Shown piece by piece: positions 1-7,434 of a stretch of DNA of 64,000 bases. Under the pieces are notes generated by a model that worked only from the letters and a program-made list of their open reading frames with translations, was not told the DNA's origin and made no database searches. Each line of letters begins with the position of its first letter. The stretch's first letter is position 1. Location of the stretch: contig CAZVLU010000009.1 in NCBI GenBank assembly GCA_964628235.1, positions 19,945 to 83,944 on the forward strand, given 5' to 3'. The position numbers were made by a program, and so were the translations under genes. Source of the DNA: CAMAVH01 sp964628235 (GTDB lineage Bacteria > Pseudomonadota > Alphaproteobacteria > SMXQ01).

Positions 1-167
1 CGGCCACCGTGGTCGGCATGGTCGGCGCCGGCGGTATCGGCGTCGTCATGTGGGAGGGTATCCGCGGCTTCTATTTCGCCCAGACCTGCGCCGTCATCAT
101 CATGATCATCGTCACCGTCAGCATCGTCGATCTGATCTCGGCGCAGATCCGCAAACGCTTCATATGA
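1..167 (+). CDS. phnE: phosphonate ABC transporter permease PhnE, C-terminal end (partial)
   Basis: The window opens inside this gene. The last 54 codons read in frame from base 3 and stop at TGA 165-167. They show the end of a binding-protein-dependent permease: the VGAGGIGVVMWEGI loop that contacts the ATPase, then a final hydrophobic helix (CAVIIMIIVTVSIVDLI) and a short basic tail. The same VGAGGIG loop is present in the second PhnE at 8063-8878, which supports the family call. The gene overlaps the next start codon by ATGA, so the acetyltransferase behind it is probably co-transcribed. Product: inner-membrane channel subunit for phosphonate uptake. Confidence 0.8.
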   Translation, partial: ATVVGMVGAGGIGVVMWEGIRGFYFAQTCAVIIMIIVTVSIVDLISAQIRKRFI

Positions 168-670
168 ACGTGCGAACTGCGGCGGATTTCGCCTTTCGCG
201 CGATGAACGAGGCGGACATCGCCGCAGTCCGCGACCTGCATGCCCGCTCCTTTGCCGGCTTGGCGGGCGCGCAGCATACGCCAGCGGAAATCGCCGGCCA
301 TCTGGCGCTGATCGCAGACGAGCATTACGCCGAGGAATTGCGCCGATGCCATGTCGGGCTGGCGCTCGACGGCGAGCAAATCGTCGCCACGGCGGGCTGG
401 ATCGAAGCTCAGGAGCAGATCGCCACCGCGCGCATCCGCAAGGTCTTCGTAGATCCCGCCATGGCGCGGCGCGGCCTCGGCAGCCGCATGGTGCGCCGCG
501 CCGAGAGCGAAGCTTTGCGAGCCGGCTATCGCCGTCTGATCGTGCGCGCCAACCTCAATGCCGTCTCGCTCTATGAAGCGCTCGGCTACATCGCCATAAG
601 CGAAGCGCGCATGGCCACCCCAAACGGGGTCGAACTGCCGGTCGTCATGATGGAGAAGCCGCTCGGCTGA
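164..670 (+). CDS. GNAT family N-acetyltransferase (PhnO-like position)
   Basis: 168-residue single-domain GNAT protein. The acetyl-CoA binding motif A is visible as VFVDPAMARRGLGSRMV near residues 100-116, with the R/Q-x-x-G-x-G/A pattern (RRGLGSR), and the C-terminal beta strands (LIVRANLNAVSLYEALGY) contain the usual N-A-x-x-L-Y-x-x-x-G-Y signature. The ATG at 164 overlaps the phnE stop (ATGA); a longer in-frame extension upstream runs antiphase through phnE and is not real. Its place between phnE and phnN suggests the aminoalkylphosphonate acetyltransferase role of PhnO, but sequence alone does not prove that substrate. Confidence 0.85.
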   Translation: MNVRTAADFAFRAMNEADIAAVRDLHARSFAGLAGAQHTPAEIAGHLALIADEHYAEELRRCHVGLALDGEQIVATAGWIEAQEQIATARIRKVFVDPAMARRGLGSRMVRRAESEALRAGYRRLIVRANLNAVSLYEALGYIAISEARMATPNGVELPVVMMEKPLG

Positions 671-674
671 CCGG

Positions 675-703
675 CTGACACGTCGCTGTCATGCTCCTGT
701 CCT
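675..703 (+). promoter_or_regulatory. putative Pho box before phnN
   Basis: Three 7-mers in direct repeat at exact 11-bp spacing: CTGACAC (675-681), CTGTCAT (686-692) and CTGTCCT (697-703). The PhoB half-site consensus is CTGTCAT/C repeated every 11 bp. A possible -10 (CTTATC) follows at 714-719. The site touches the ATG at 704. Confidence 0.55.
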
Positions 704-1294
704 ATGGTCGGAGCTTATCCACAGACGGATTTTTCGGCTTTGCGCGGCATTCTTTTTCTCGTGGTCGGCCCGAGCGGCGTCGGCAAGGACAGCCTGCTCG
801 ATGGCGCGCGCGTCGCCCTGAGCGGCAACAGCCGCTATGCCTTCCCGCAACGGATCATCACGCGCCCGGCCGATGCCGGCGGCGAAGCCCACCGCGCGGT
901 CAGCGTTCAAGAGTTTGCCGAGATGCGCGCTGTCGGCGCCTTCGCTCTCGCCTGGTACGCCAACGGCTTGGATTACGCCATTCCGGCCGAAATCGATGCC
1001 GCGCTCGCCGATGGCCGCCATGTCGTCGTCAACGTCTCGCGCACCATCGTCGATGAGGCCCGTCGGCGTTATCAGCCGCTGCGCGTGATCGCCGTCACCG
1101 CGCCGGCAGACATCGTCGCCGCCCGCCTAGCCGGTCGCGGCCGCGAAAGCGCCGAACAGATCGCCGAGCGCCTCGCGCGCGGCGCGCTCGCCTTGCCGGA
1201 AGGACCCGATGTCGATGTCGTCGTCAATGACGGCTGCCTTGAGATCGGCATCGCCCGGATGCTGGCGGCGTTACGCGCGCCGTCTATCGTCTAG
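704..1294 (+). CDS. phnN: ribose 1,5-bisphosphate phosphokinase PhnN
   Basis: Guanylate-kinase-like P-loop enzyme that phosphorylates ribose 1,5-bisphosphate to PRPP, the exit step of the C-P lyase pathway. The P-loop GPSGVGKDS lies near residues 23-31, the family marker R-I-I-T-R-P (about 51-56) follows, then the ADGRHVVVNVSR strand. The length of 196 residues is about 11 more than usual. An in-frame TTG at 740 would give 184 residues starting MRGILFLVVGPSG, which matches the family N-terminus better and leaves room for a promoter at the Pho box ending at 703. The gene is convergent with the DUF1045 gene, 10 bases away. Confidence 0.88.
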   Translation: MVGAYPQTDFSALRGILFLVVGPSGVGKDSLLDGARVALSGNSRYAFPQRIITRPADAGGEAHRAVSVQEFAEMRAVGAFALAWYANGLDYAIPAEIDAALADGRHVVVNVSRTIVDEARRRYQPLRVIAVTAPADIVAARLAGRGRESAEQIAERLARGALALPEGPDVDVVVNDGCLEIGIARMLAALRAPSIV

Positions 1295-1304
1295 GCCCCC
1301 TCGC

Positions 1305-1991
1305 CTAAGCCAGCGGAAAACGCCGCAGCAAGCGGAACGGCGCATCCCGGCGGGTTTGCGCGAACAGGCAAATCGTGTCGAGGCGCATCGCCTGCGACAG
1401 CAGCGGCTTGAGCAACTCAGCCAGCCCCGCTTGTAGCCGCTCGCTCTCCTCACCTGGCAGCGGATCGGTCAGCGTCATGTGATAGCGGTAATCTTGGAAC
1501 ACGTAAGGGTAGCCCCAGCGGTCGAGATGGTCCGACTGGCGCGTGCTCAGGCCGGCGCGGCGTTTGGCCACCTGTTCGGGCGTCTCGGGCCGGCGAAATC
1601 CGTCGAAGGCCTCCACGCAATCGTTCGCCAGATCGCTGACGGCAGCAATCTCCATCGCCGGAACCAGGGCAAGAAAGCCGCCGATGCGCGCGAGCGTCAG
1701 CGGCAGATCGAAGGCACGGCGCGCGGCGGCGAAATCGGCGAGCGCGGCGGTCAGCTCATCGGCGCTCTTGCCGGCGGCCAGTTCGAATGGCGCTTTGAAG
1801 GTGCCATGAAAGCCATAATGGCGGGCGCGTTTGGTCAAGGCGTCCCAGCGCTCGGTCGTCAGGCCGGACACGACCGGCGGCGTCATGGCCTGTCCCGACT
1901 CGGCGTCATAGCCGAGCCATGCCGCGCCGAAGGCGGCGAGCGCGCTGCCCGCAGGCGGCGCAGCGTAGAGGGCGTATCGAGCGGCGGTCAT
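1305..1991 (-). CDS. DUF1045 phosphonate-operon protein, 2H phosphoesterase-like
   Basis: 228 residues; the start at 1991 is an ATG 7 bases after the phnL stop, making this the last gene of the phnGHIJKL operon. It matches the phosphonate-operon family DUF1045 (TIGR03223). Two H-x-T motifs can be seen, H62-G-T in HYGFHGTF and H171-M-T in YRYHMTLT, the paired signature of 2H (LigT-like) phosphoesterases acting on cyclic phosphates. No phnP lies in the window, so this protein is a candidate for opening 5-phosphoribosyl 1,2-cyclic phosphate. That role is inference; the family assignment is firm. Confidence 0.85.
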   Translation of the reverse strand: MTAARYALYAAPPAGSALAAFGAAWLGYDAESGQAMTPPVVSGLTTERWDALTKRARHYGFHGTFKAPFELAAGKSADELTAALADFAAARRAFDLPLTLARIGGFLALVPAMEIAAVSDLANDCVEAFDGFRRPETPEQVAKRRAGLSTRQSDHLDRWGYPYVFQDYRYHMTLTDPLPGEESERLQAGLAELLKPLLSQAMRLDTICLFAQTRRDAPFRLLRRFPLA

Positions 1992-1998
1992 GCGGCGT

Positions 1999-2697
1999 TT
2001 AAGCCGCGGCGCGGAATTGGTCCATGTCGAGCAGGCGGGTCGCCACCGCGTCGCGCACTTCGAGATCATGGAAAATGCCGATCACGGCAGCGCCCCGCGC
2101 CCAAGCGGACTGAATCAACTCGATCACCGTCTGGCGGTTGGCCGCGTCGAGCGACGCCGTCGGCTCGTCGAGCAGCAACACCGGGAACGGATGGACGAAA
2201 ACCCGCGCGAGATTGACGCGCTGCTGTTCGCCGCCTGAAAAGGTGCTGGGCGCCAGATGCCACAGGCGCTCCGGAATCCGCAGGCGCGTCAGGATCGCTT
2301 TCGACGGCGGCAAAGGATCGCCTTTGAAGCCGGCGTTGCGCAGGGTGTCGGCGACGATCTCGATCGTCGGCACGCGCGGGATGACGCGCAGGAACTGGCT
2401 GACATAGCCGATGGTATTTTTCCGCAACCGCAAAATTTCGCGCGGGCTGGCGCTGGCGAGATCGATCTCGCCTTCGCCCTGGCGCAGCACCATGCGGCCG
2501 GTCTCGGCGCCGTAATTGCCATAGAGCAGCCGCAGCACCGTGCTTTTTCCGATGCCGGAGGGACCGGACAAAGCGAGACATTCGCCGGCCGCGACCGAGA
2601 AGCTGAGCCCCTGCAACACCGGCAGCTTGACGCCGTTCTGCGTATGCAACTGGAACGTCTTGGACAGGCCGTCGACGCGGAGCGAGAGATTGTTCAT
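1999..2697 (-). CDS. phnL: phosphonate C-P lyase system ATP-binding protein PhnL
   Basis: 232-residue ABC ATPase subunit. Walker A is GPSGIGKST, the Q-loop region reads IGYVSQFLRVIPRVPT, the signature is TFSGGEQQRVN, and Walker B is VLLLDEPTASLD, followed by the H-loop GIFHDLE. PhnL has no membrane partner; in C-P lyase systems it works with the PhnGHIJK core at the step that couples phosphonate to ribose. The ATG overlaps the phnK stop by 4 bases and the DUF1045 gene follows 7 bases downstream, so translation is coupled through the operon. Confidence 0.95.
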   Translation of the reverse strand: MNNLSLRVDGLSKTFQLHTQNGVKLPVLQGLSFSVAAGECLALSGPSGIGKSTVLRLLYGNYGAETGRMVLRQGEGEIDLASASPREILRLRKNTIGYVSQFLRVIPRVPTIEIVADTLRNAGFKGDPLPPSKAILTRLRIPERLWHLAPSTFSGGEQQRVNLARVFVHPFPVLLLDEPTASLDAANRQTVIELIQSAWARGAAVIGIFHDLEVRDAVATRLLDMDQFRAAA

Positions 2698-3503
2698 GGC
2701 GGCAATACCGAGGACACGAGAAGCTGGGTGTAGGGATGCTGCGGATCGTCGAGCACGCGGTCGGTCAAACCGCTCTCGACAACTTCGCCGTCTTTCATGA
2801 CAAGCAAGCGATGGGCGAGCAGGCGCACGACGGCGAGATCATGGGTGACGACGATGGCCGAAAGGCCGAGATCGCGCACCAGGCCGCGCAGCAAATCGAG
2901 CAGACGCGCCTGCACCGAGACGTCGAGACCGCCGGTCGGCTCGTCCATGAAGACGAGGCGCGGCTTGGTCACCAGCACGCGGGCGATCTGCAGGCGCTGC
3001 TGCATGCCGCCGGAAAAGGCGGTCGGCCGATCGTCGAGCCGGTCGGCGGCGATCTCGACGCGGCCGAGCCAATCGGTCGCCGCGGCGCGAATATTGCCGT
3101 AATGACGGTCGCCCACCGCCATCAACCGCTCGCCGACATTGGCGCCGGCGCTGACCGCCATGCGCAAGCCGTCGCGCGGGTTTTGATGGACGAAGCCCCA
3201 GTCGGTGCGCAACAGCAGGCGGCGGTGCGCTTCTGAGGCGCGATAGACGTCGAGCGGCCCTTCGTGGCGCGTCTCATAGACGACCTCGCCGCCGCTCGGC
3301 TCCAACTTGCCCGACAGGCAATTGAGCAGCGTCGATTTACCCGAACCCGACTCGCCGACGATGCCGAGCACTTCGCCGGGCCATAGATCGAAGCTGATGC
3401 CGCGGCAGCCGAGGCGCTGGCCGTAATAGCGCGAAACGTCGCGCACGGTCAGCAGCGGCAGGTCATTGTCTTGCGAGGCCATATCCCGTTCAAGAGGGCT
3501 CAT
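2694..3503 (-). CDS. phnK: phosphonate C-P lyase system ATP-binding protein PhnK
   Basis: 269 residues from the ATG at 3503, which overlaps the phnJ stop (ATGA); a second possible ATG lies at 3482. ABC ATPase features: Walker A GESGSGKST, signature AFSGGMQQRLQ, Walker B LVFMDEPTGGLD, switch His in VVTHDLAV. The LLLRTDWGFVHQNPRDGLRM segment is typical of PhnK among oligopeptide-type ATPases. PhnK docks on the PhnJ-containing core complex and is needed for C-P bond cleavage in vivo. The reading frame extends further upstream, but that extension is antisense-like arginine-rich sequence over phnJ and is left out. Confidence 0.95.
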   Translation of the reverse strand: MSPLERDMASQDNDLPLLTVRDVSRYYGQRLGCRGISFDLWPGEVLGIVGESGSGKSTLLNCLSGKLEPSGGEVVYETRHEGPLDVYRASEAHRRLLLRTDWGFVHQNPRDGLRMAVSAGANVGERLMAVGDRHYGNIRAAATDWLGRVEIAADRLDDRPTAFSGGMQQRLQIARVLVTKPRLVFMDEPTGGLDVSVQARLLDLLRGLVRDLGLSAIVVTHDLAVVRLLAHRLLVMKDGEVVESGLTDRVLDDPQHPYTQLLVSSVLPP

Positions 3504-4384
3504 TCGGCGGCGCTCCGGCTCATGGCGGCGCCCGGTTCGCGGCGGTCGCGGCAATAATCGGTGTCGGAGCAGACATAGAGCCGGCCGCCTTGGTCGTCGG
3601 TGACGATCTCGTCGAGAAAGCTCTCGTTCGAACCGCACAGGCCGCAGCTATGGGGCTGGCGGTCGATGCTGAACGGATGATCCTCGAAATCGAGGCTTTT
3701 CACCGGCGTGTAGGGCGGCACGGCGTAGATCCGCTTCTCGCGCCCGGCGCCGAACAGTTGCAAGGCCGGCATGCGGTCCATCTTCGGATTGTCGAACTTC
3801 GGGATCGGCGACGGCGCCATGACGTAGCGGCCGTTGACCAGCACCGGATAATCGTAGGATGTCGTGATGCGGCCGTGGCGCGCGATGTCCTCATAGAGCT
3901 TCACATGCATGACGCCATATTCCGACAGCGCGTGCATTTTCTGCGTCTCGGTTTCGCGTGGCTCGAGGTAACGCAAAGGCTCGGGCATCGGCACCTGATA
4001 GACGATGATCTGGTCGTCGCGCAGCGGCGTCTCGGGGATGCGGTGGCGCGTCTGGATGACGCTGGCGTCCACCGTGCGCTCGGTCATGGCGACGCCGGCG
4101 GTGCGGTTGAAGAAGCGGCGGATCGAGACGGCGTTGGTCGTGTCGTCGGCGCCCTGGTCGATCACTTTCAGCGTATCGTCCGAACCGACGATGGCGGCGG
4201 TGATCTGCATGCCGCCGGTGCCCCAGCCATAGGCTAGCGGCATCTCACGGCTGCCGAAGGCGACCTGATAGCCGGGGATCGCCACAGCTTTCAGAATCGT
4301 GCGGCGGATCATCCGTTTCGTCTGTTCGTCGAGATAAGCGAAATTGTAGCCGGCGACACCGATTTGTTCGTCACGCTGCGTCAT
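3500..4384 (-). CDS. phnJ: alpha-D-ribose 1-methylphosphonate 5-phosphate C-P lyase PhnJ
   Basis: 294-residue radical SAM enzyme that breaks the carbon-phosphorus bond to give the hydrocarbon and 5-phosphoribosyl 1,2-cyclic phosphate. The diagnostic cysteine array is intact near the C-terminus: HSCGLCGSNE followed by VCSDTDYC, which spaces as C-x2-C-x21-C-x5-C, exactly the PhnJ pattern. The N-terminal YNFAYLDEQTKRMIRR and GGMQITAAIVG blocks are also family hallmarks. It starts 14 bases inside the end of phnI. With no damaged residue seen, the lyase should be functional. Confidence 0.97.
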   Translation of the reverse strand: MTQRDEQIGVAGYNFAYLDEQTKRMIRRTILKAVAIPGYQVAFGSREMPLAYGWGTGGMQITAAIVGSDDTLKVIDQGADDTTNAVSIRRFFNRTAGVAMTERTVDASVIQTRHRIPETPLRDDQIIVYQVPMPEPLRYLEPRETETQKMHALSEYGVMHVKLYEDIARHGRITTSYDYPVLVNGRYVMAPSPIPKFDNPKMDRMPALQLFGAGREKRIYAVPPYTPVKSLDFEDHPFSIDRQPHSCGLCGSNESFLDEIVTDDQGGRLYVCSDTDYCRDRREPGAAMSRSAAE

Positions 4385-5483
4385 CGGCCGCCTCCTTGGA
4401 TGCCGCGCGGGCCGCGACCTTGGCGCGCATGTCGCGCACCGACAGCAGCTCGGACTGGAAATCGATGTAATGCGGCAATTTCAAATGCTGCACGAAACCG
4501 GAGGCTTCGACGCTGTCGGAATGGGCCAGCACGAATTCTTCGTCCTGCGCCGGGGCGGTAATGTCTTCGCCCAATTCCGTGGCGCGCAAGGCGCGGTCGC
4601 ACAGCGCCATGGCCATGGCCTTGCGCTCGCAATAGCCGAACGTCAGGCCATAGCCGCGCGTGAACTGCGGCGGCTTGTCGGCCGAACCTTTGAACTGCGT
4701 GATCATCTGGCACTCGGTGACGGTGATGTCGCCGATCTCGACGGCGAAGCCCAGTTCCTCCGGCTCGATGCTCACGGCGATGTCGCCCATGCGGATCTCG
4801 CCGGCGAACGGATGGTTGCGGCCGTAGCCGCGCTGCGTCGAATAGGCCATCGACAGCAAGAAACCCTCGTCGCCACGGGCTAGGTTCTGCAGGCGCACAT
4901 CGCGCGACGCGGGAAAGCGCAGCGGTTCGCGCGTCAAGTCGCCGGGCGCTTGTCCGTCGAGCTCGCCGTCGCCTTCGATCAACCCCTCGTGGCCGAGAAT
5001 ATCGGTGATGCGCGGCAAGGACGCGGCGTCCGCCAAGGGCGCGGCGTCAGCTTGACCGACAGTCTCTGAGGAAACTTCGTCCATCAGCGCGAAATCGAGC
5101 AGGCGATGGCTGTAATCGAAACTCGGCCCGAGGATTTGCCCGCCCGGAATGTCCTTGAAGGTCGCCGAAATGCGCCGGCGCACCGTCATAGCCGTCGTCT
5201 CCAGCGGCGCGGTGACGCCAAAGCGCGGCAACGTGGTGCGATAGGCGCGCAGCAAGAACACCGCTTCGAACAAATCTCCACACGCTTGCTTGATCGCGAG
5301 GGCCGCCAAATCGGCGTCGTAGAGCGAGCCTTCGCACATGACGCGATCGACCGCCAGACGCATCTGCTGCTTGATCTGCGCCACTGAAAGCTCCGGCACG
5401 ACGGGATCGCCGCGCCGTTCGCGCGCGAGCTGCTCGAGCGACGCGTCGATCGCCTGTTCGCCGCCTTTGACCGCGACATACAT
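4371..5483 (-). CDS. phnI: C-P lyase core subunit PhnI
   Basis: 370 residues from the ATG at 5483. The N-terminus MYVAVKGGEQAI and the block LPRFGVTAPLETTAMTVRRRISATFKDIPGGQ are characteristic of PhnI, which with PhnG, PhnH and PhnL transfers the phosphonate to the C1 of ribose of ATP, releasing adenine; alone it acts as a purine nucleosidase. The later CQMITQFKGSADKPPQFTRGYGL stretch is also conserved. The gene sits 3 bases after the phnH stop and overlaps phnJ by 14 bases, as expected for equimolar subunits of one complex. Confidence 0.96.
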   Translation of the reverse strand: MYVAVKGGEQAIDASLEQLARERRGDPVVPELSVAQIKQQMRLAVDRVMCEGSLYDADLAALAIKQACGDLFEAVFLLRAYRTTLPRFGVTAPLETTAMTVRRRISATFKDIPGGQILGPSFDYSHRLLDFALMDEVSSETVGQADAAPLADAASLPRITDILGHEGLIEGDGELDGQAPGDLTREPLRFPASRDVRLQNLARGDEGFLLSMAYSTQRGYGRNHPFAGEIRMGDIAVSIEPEELGFAVEIGDITVTECQMITQFKGSADKPPQFTRGYGLTFGYCERKAMAMALCDRALRATELGEDITAPAQDEEFVLAHSDSVEASGFVQHLKLPHYIDFQSELLSVRDMRAKVAARAASKEAADDAA

Positions 5484-5486
5484 GGC

Positions 5487-6077
5487 TTAGTCCTCCACCT
5501 GCGTTGTGCGCGGCAATGCGGCAAGCGCCGACCCGGCGGAAAAAATGATATCGAGGCCGCGCGGGAACAGCACGCAAGCGGCGGCGCGCTCGACCCAGAA
5601 CGCATCCGTCGGCCCTTCAATGGCGAGCAACGCCGTGCCGTCGATGCCGGGGCCTGACAGCCGCTTGCCCCGTCCTGCCGCAAGCCCTGCGACCTGCAAA
5701 ATCAGCGTCGTCGAGCGCTCGGGCATTTCATCGCTGCCGAGCGCGAAGCCGTCGAGCGCCGGCAACGCGTTGCTGTCCGTGACCAGGGCGAAGGCCGCCT
5801 GATCCGGCGTCGCGGCGAAGGGGCAGCCGGCATGAAAGGCGAGCCAGGCGCGCGTCTCGGCGATGTCGGCGCCAGCGAGCCAGAGCGGCGTCTCGAAATC
5901 GAGCAGCGCCAAGCAGACGGCGGCGGTCGCCGGATGCAGCGCTGCAGGCATTTCCGGTGGCGCTGGCGGCATGACGAGCCGGCCAGGCCGCGACATGGCA
6001 TCGAGCAGCGCGCGGAACACCCGCTGGCTGTCATGCACGCTGTCGTCGAAGCCGGCTTTCAGCGCGACTTGGCTCAT
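5487..6077 (-). CDS. phnH: C-P lyase core subunit PhnH
   Basis: 196 residues starting at the ATG at 6077, which overlaps the phnG stop by ATGA; an upstream in-frame extension is arginine-rich shadow sequence over phnG. Family marks: the N-terminal DDSVHDSQRVFRALLDAMSRPGR motif (the F-R-x-x-M-x-A-M-S-x-P-G region), FETPLWL, and the C-terminal FPRGLDIIFSAG block. PhnH is a non-catalytic, PLP-fold-related subunit of the PhnGHI complex that forms alpha-D-ribose 1-alkylphosphonate 5-triphosphate. Confidence 0.94.
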   Translation of the reverse strand: MSQVALKAGFDDSVHDSQRVFRALLDAMSRPGRLVMPPAPPEMPAALHPATAAVCLALLDFETPLWLAGADIAETRAWLAFHAGCPFAATPDQAAFALVTDSNALPALDGFALGSDEMPERSTTLILQVAGLAAGRGKRLSGPGIDGTALLAIEGPTDAFWVERAAACVLFPRGLDIIFSAGSALAALPRTTQVED

Positions 6078-6565
6078 TTCGCATCCTCGCCGCGCTCTAG
6101 CGCGAAAAAGTTCACCTTGGTGCGCTCGGCGTCGCCTTGCATCGTCGCCTTGCGCTGCGCTTGCGCGTCGGCGAGCGGCCCGATGACGCTGGCGAGCAAG
6201 CTGTCCTGACGCGCGCCGTCCTGCAGCAAGCCGTCGAACACCGCCGCCAACTCGCATTTGCGCCCGTCGCGTCCCGCGATATAGCCGAATCCCGTAGCGC
6301 CGAAGCCGCCCTGACCATCGGCGAGCTGCGCTGCGCAGCGCGTCACCGCGATTTCGCCAAGATTGAAAGCGCCGCCGGCGCCGCCGACGCGGCCGCGCGC
6401 CATCACCAGACCGATCTCCGGCTTGCGCAACAGGCGATAGGCCGGTTTGTCGGTCAGCGCCGCCCAGGCAGCCTCAAGTTCGCTGATTTCGGCGCGCGCC
6501 AGAACCGCCATCCAGCGCTGGCGGGCGGCAATCTCGGGGGCAGGCGTTACGGCGGCAGCAGACAT
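6074..6565 (-). CDS. phnG: C-P lyase core subunit PhnG
   Basis: 163 residues from the ATG at 6565 (MSAAAV). In-frame ATGs at 6580 and 6586 would add a few residues; still earlier starts would cover the promoter/operator region and are unlikely. Recognised by RQRWMAVLARAEISELEAAW, YRLLRKPEIGLVMARGRVGG, and FNLGEIAVTRC, followed by the GFGYIAGRDGRKCELAA core, all typical of PhnG. It is the first gene of the minus-strand operon and is divergent from phnF; the intervening 116 bases hold candidate Pho box and PhnF sites. Confidence 0.93.
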   Translation of the reverse strand: MSAAAVTPAPEIAARQRWMAVLARAEISELEAAWAALTDKPAYRLLRKPEIGLVMARGRVGGAGGAFNLGEIAVTRCAAQLADGQGGFGATGFGYIAGRDGRKCELAAVFDGLLQDGARQDSLLASVIGPLADAQAQRKATMQGDAERTKVNFFALERGEDAK

Positions 6566-6587
6566 GATACGCAGGTCCATATTCATA

Positions 6588-6606
6588 TAGACATCTAAAC
6601 GTCTAG
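6588..6606. promoter_or_regulatory. inverted repeat before phnG, possible PhnF operator
   Basis: TAGAC (6588-6592) and GTCTA (6601-6605) form a dyad with an 8-base spacer, 23 bases upstream of the phnG ATG. The GTCTAG core also occurs upstream of phnF and phnM. Assignment to PhnF is inference. Confidence 0.4.
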
Positions 6607-6639
6607 GGCATAACTTAACCCCATTCGTAGCCCTAGTAA

Positions 6640-6668
6640 ACGACAGCACTGTGAATTCTAAATGACGG
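6640..6668 (-). promoter_or_regulatory. putative Pho box before phnG
   Basis: Read on the minus strand, three 7-mers at 11-bp steps: CCGTCAT (6668-6662), AATTCAC (6657-6651) and CTGTCGT (6646-6640). The outer two match the CTGTCAT/C half-site at 6 of 7. The site lies 75-103 bases upstream of the phnG ATG, a reasonable promoter distance. Confidence 0.45.
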
Positions 6669-6670
6669 GA

Positions 6671-6679
6671 CTAGACAAC
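6671..6679. promoter_or_regulatory. CTAGACAAC motif before phnF, possible PhnF operator
   Basis: The 9-mer CTAGACAAC ends 2 bases before the phnF ATG. Its reverse complement GTTGTCTAG recurs exactly at 10781-10789 upstream of phnM. Placement over the phnF translation start suggests autoregulation. Confidence 0.4.
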
Positions 6680-6681
6680 CT

Positions 6682-7404
6682 ATGACCCTTGCGCGCATGA
6701 GCGGCGTCGCTTTGTGGCGTCAGATCGAACAAGAGATCGAAGCCGACATCCGCGCCAAACAATTCGGCCCGGGCGACCGCCTGCCGACCGAAGCGGAATT
6801 GTCGCAACGCTTCGCCGTCAACCGTCACACCGTGCGGCGCGCCATGCTCGGCCTGCAGGAACGCGGCCTGATCCGCGTCGAGCAGGGCCGCGGCTCCTTC
6901 GTGCAAGAGAACATCGTCGACTACAAGCTCGGCCGCCGCACGCGCTTCAGCGAGAATATTCTCACGCTGCGCCGCGATCCCTCCGGTGAATTGGTGCGCG
7001 TCGCCCGCTTGCCCGCCGACAAGATCATGGCGCAGATGCTCGGCTTGCGCGCCGGAGAGCCGGTGCTGCTGCTCGAAACCCTGAAATCGGCCGACGGTCG
7101 GCCGATCAACTTCGGCAGCCATCACTTTCCCTTCCGCCGCTTCAACGGCCTGGCCGAAGCCTTCAAGACCGAGGGCTCGATCACGGCGGCGCTGCGAAAA
7201 TTCGGCGTCAACGACTACACGCGCAAGGTGACCCGCGTCACCGCGCGCATGCCCGAGGAAGAAGAGGCACGCCTGCTCGCCCAGCCGCGCAACAGGCCGG
7301 TGCTGATCACCGAAAGCGTCAATGTCGATGAGGCGGGACTGCCCATCGAATATGGCATGGCGCGCTTCGCCGCCGACCGTGTGCAATTCGTCTTCGAAAG
7401 CTGA
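6682..7404 (+). CDS. phnF: GntR/UTRA-family phosphonate regulator PhnF
   Basis: 240 residues. The N-terminal GntR winged helix is clear: LWRQIEQEIEADIRAKQFGPGDRLPTEAELS..., recognition helix FAVNRHTVRRAMLGLQERGLIRVEQGRGSFV (about residues 48-77). The C-terminal half is a UTRA ligand domain (LGLRAGEPVLLLETLKSADGRPI, RNRPVLITESVNVDEAGLPIEYGMARFAADRVQFVFE). PhnF-type repressors control phosphonate genes and respond to a phosphorylated ligand. It is divergent from phnG, and candidate operators flank its start. Confidence 0.93.
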   Translation: MTLARMSGVALWRQIEQEIEADIRAKQFGPGDRLPTEAELSQRFAVNRHTVRRAMLGLQERGLIRVEQGRGSFVQENIVDYKLGRRTRFSENILTLRRDPSGELVRVARLPADKIMAQMLGLRAGEPVLLLETLKSADGRPINFGSHHFPFRRFNGLAEAFKTEGSITAALRKFGVNDYTRKVTRVTARMPEEEEARLLAQPRNRPVLITESVNVDEAGLPIEYGMARFAADRVQFVFES

Positions 7405-7434
7405 TCTCAGCCGTTAAAGCCGGGCGAGCTCCGC

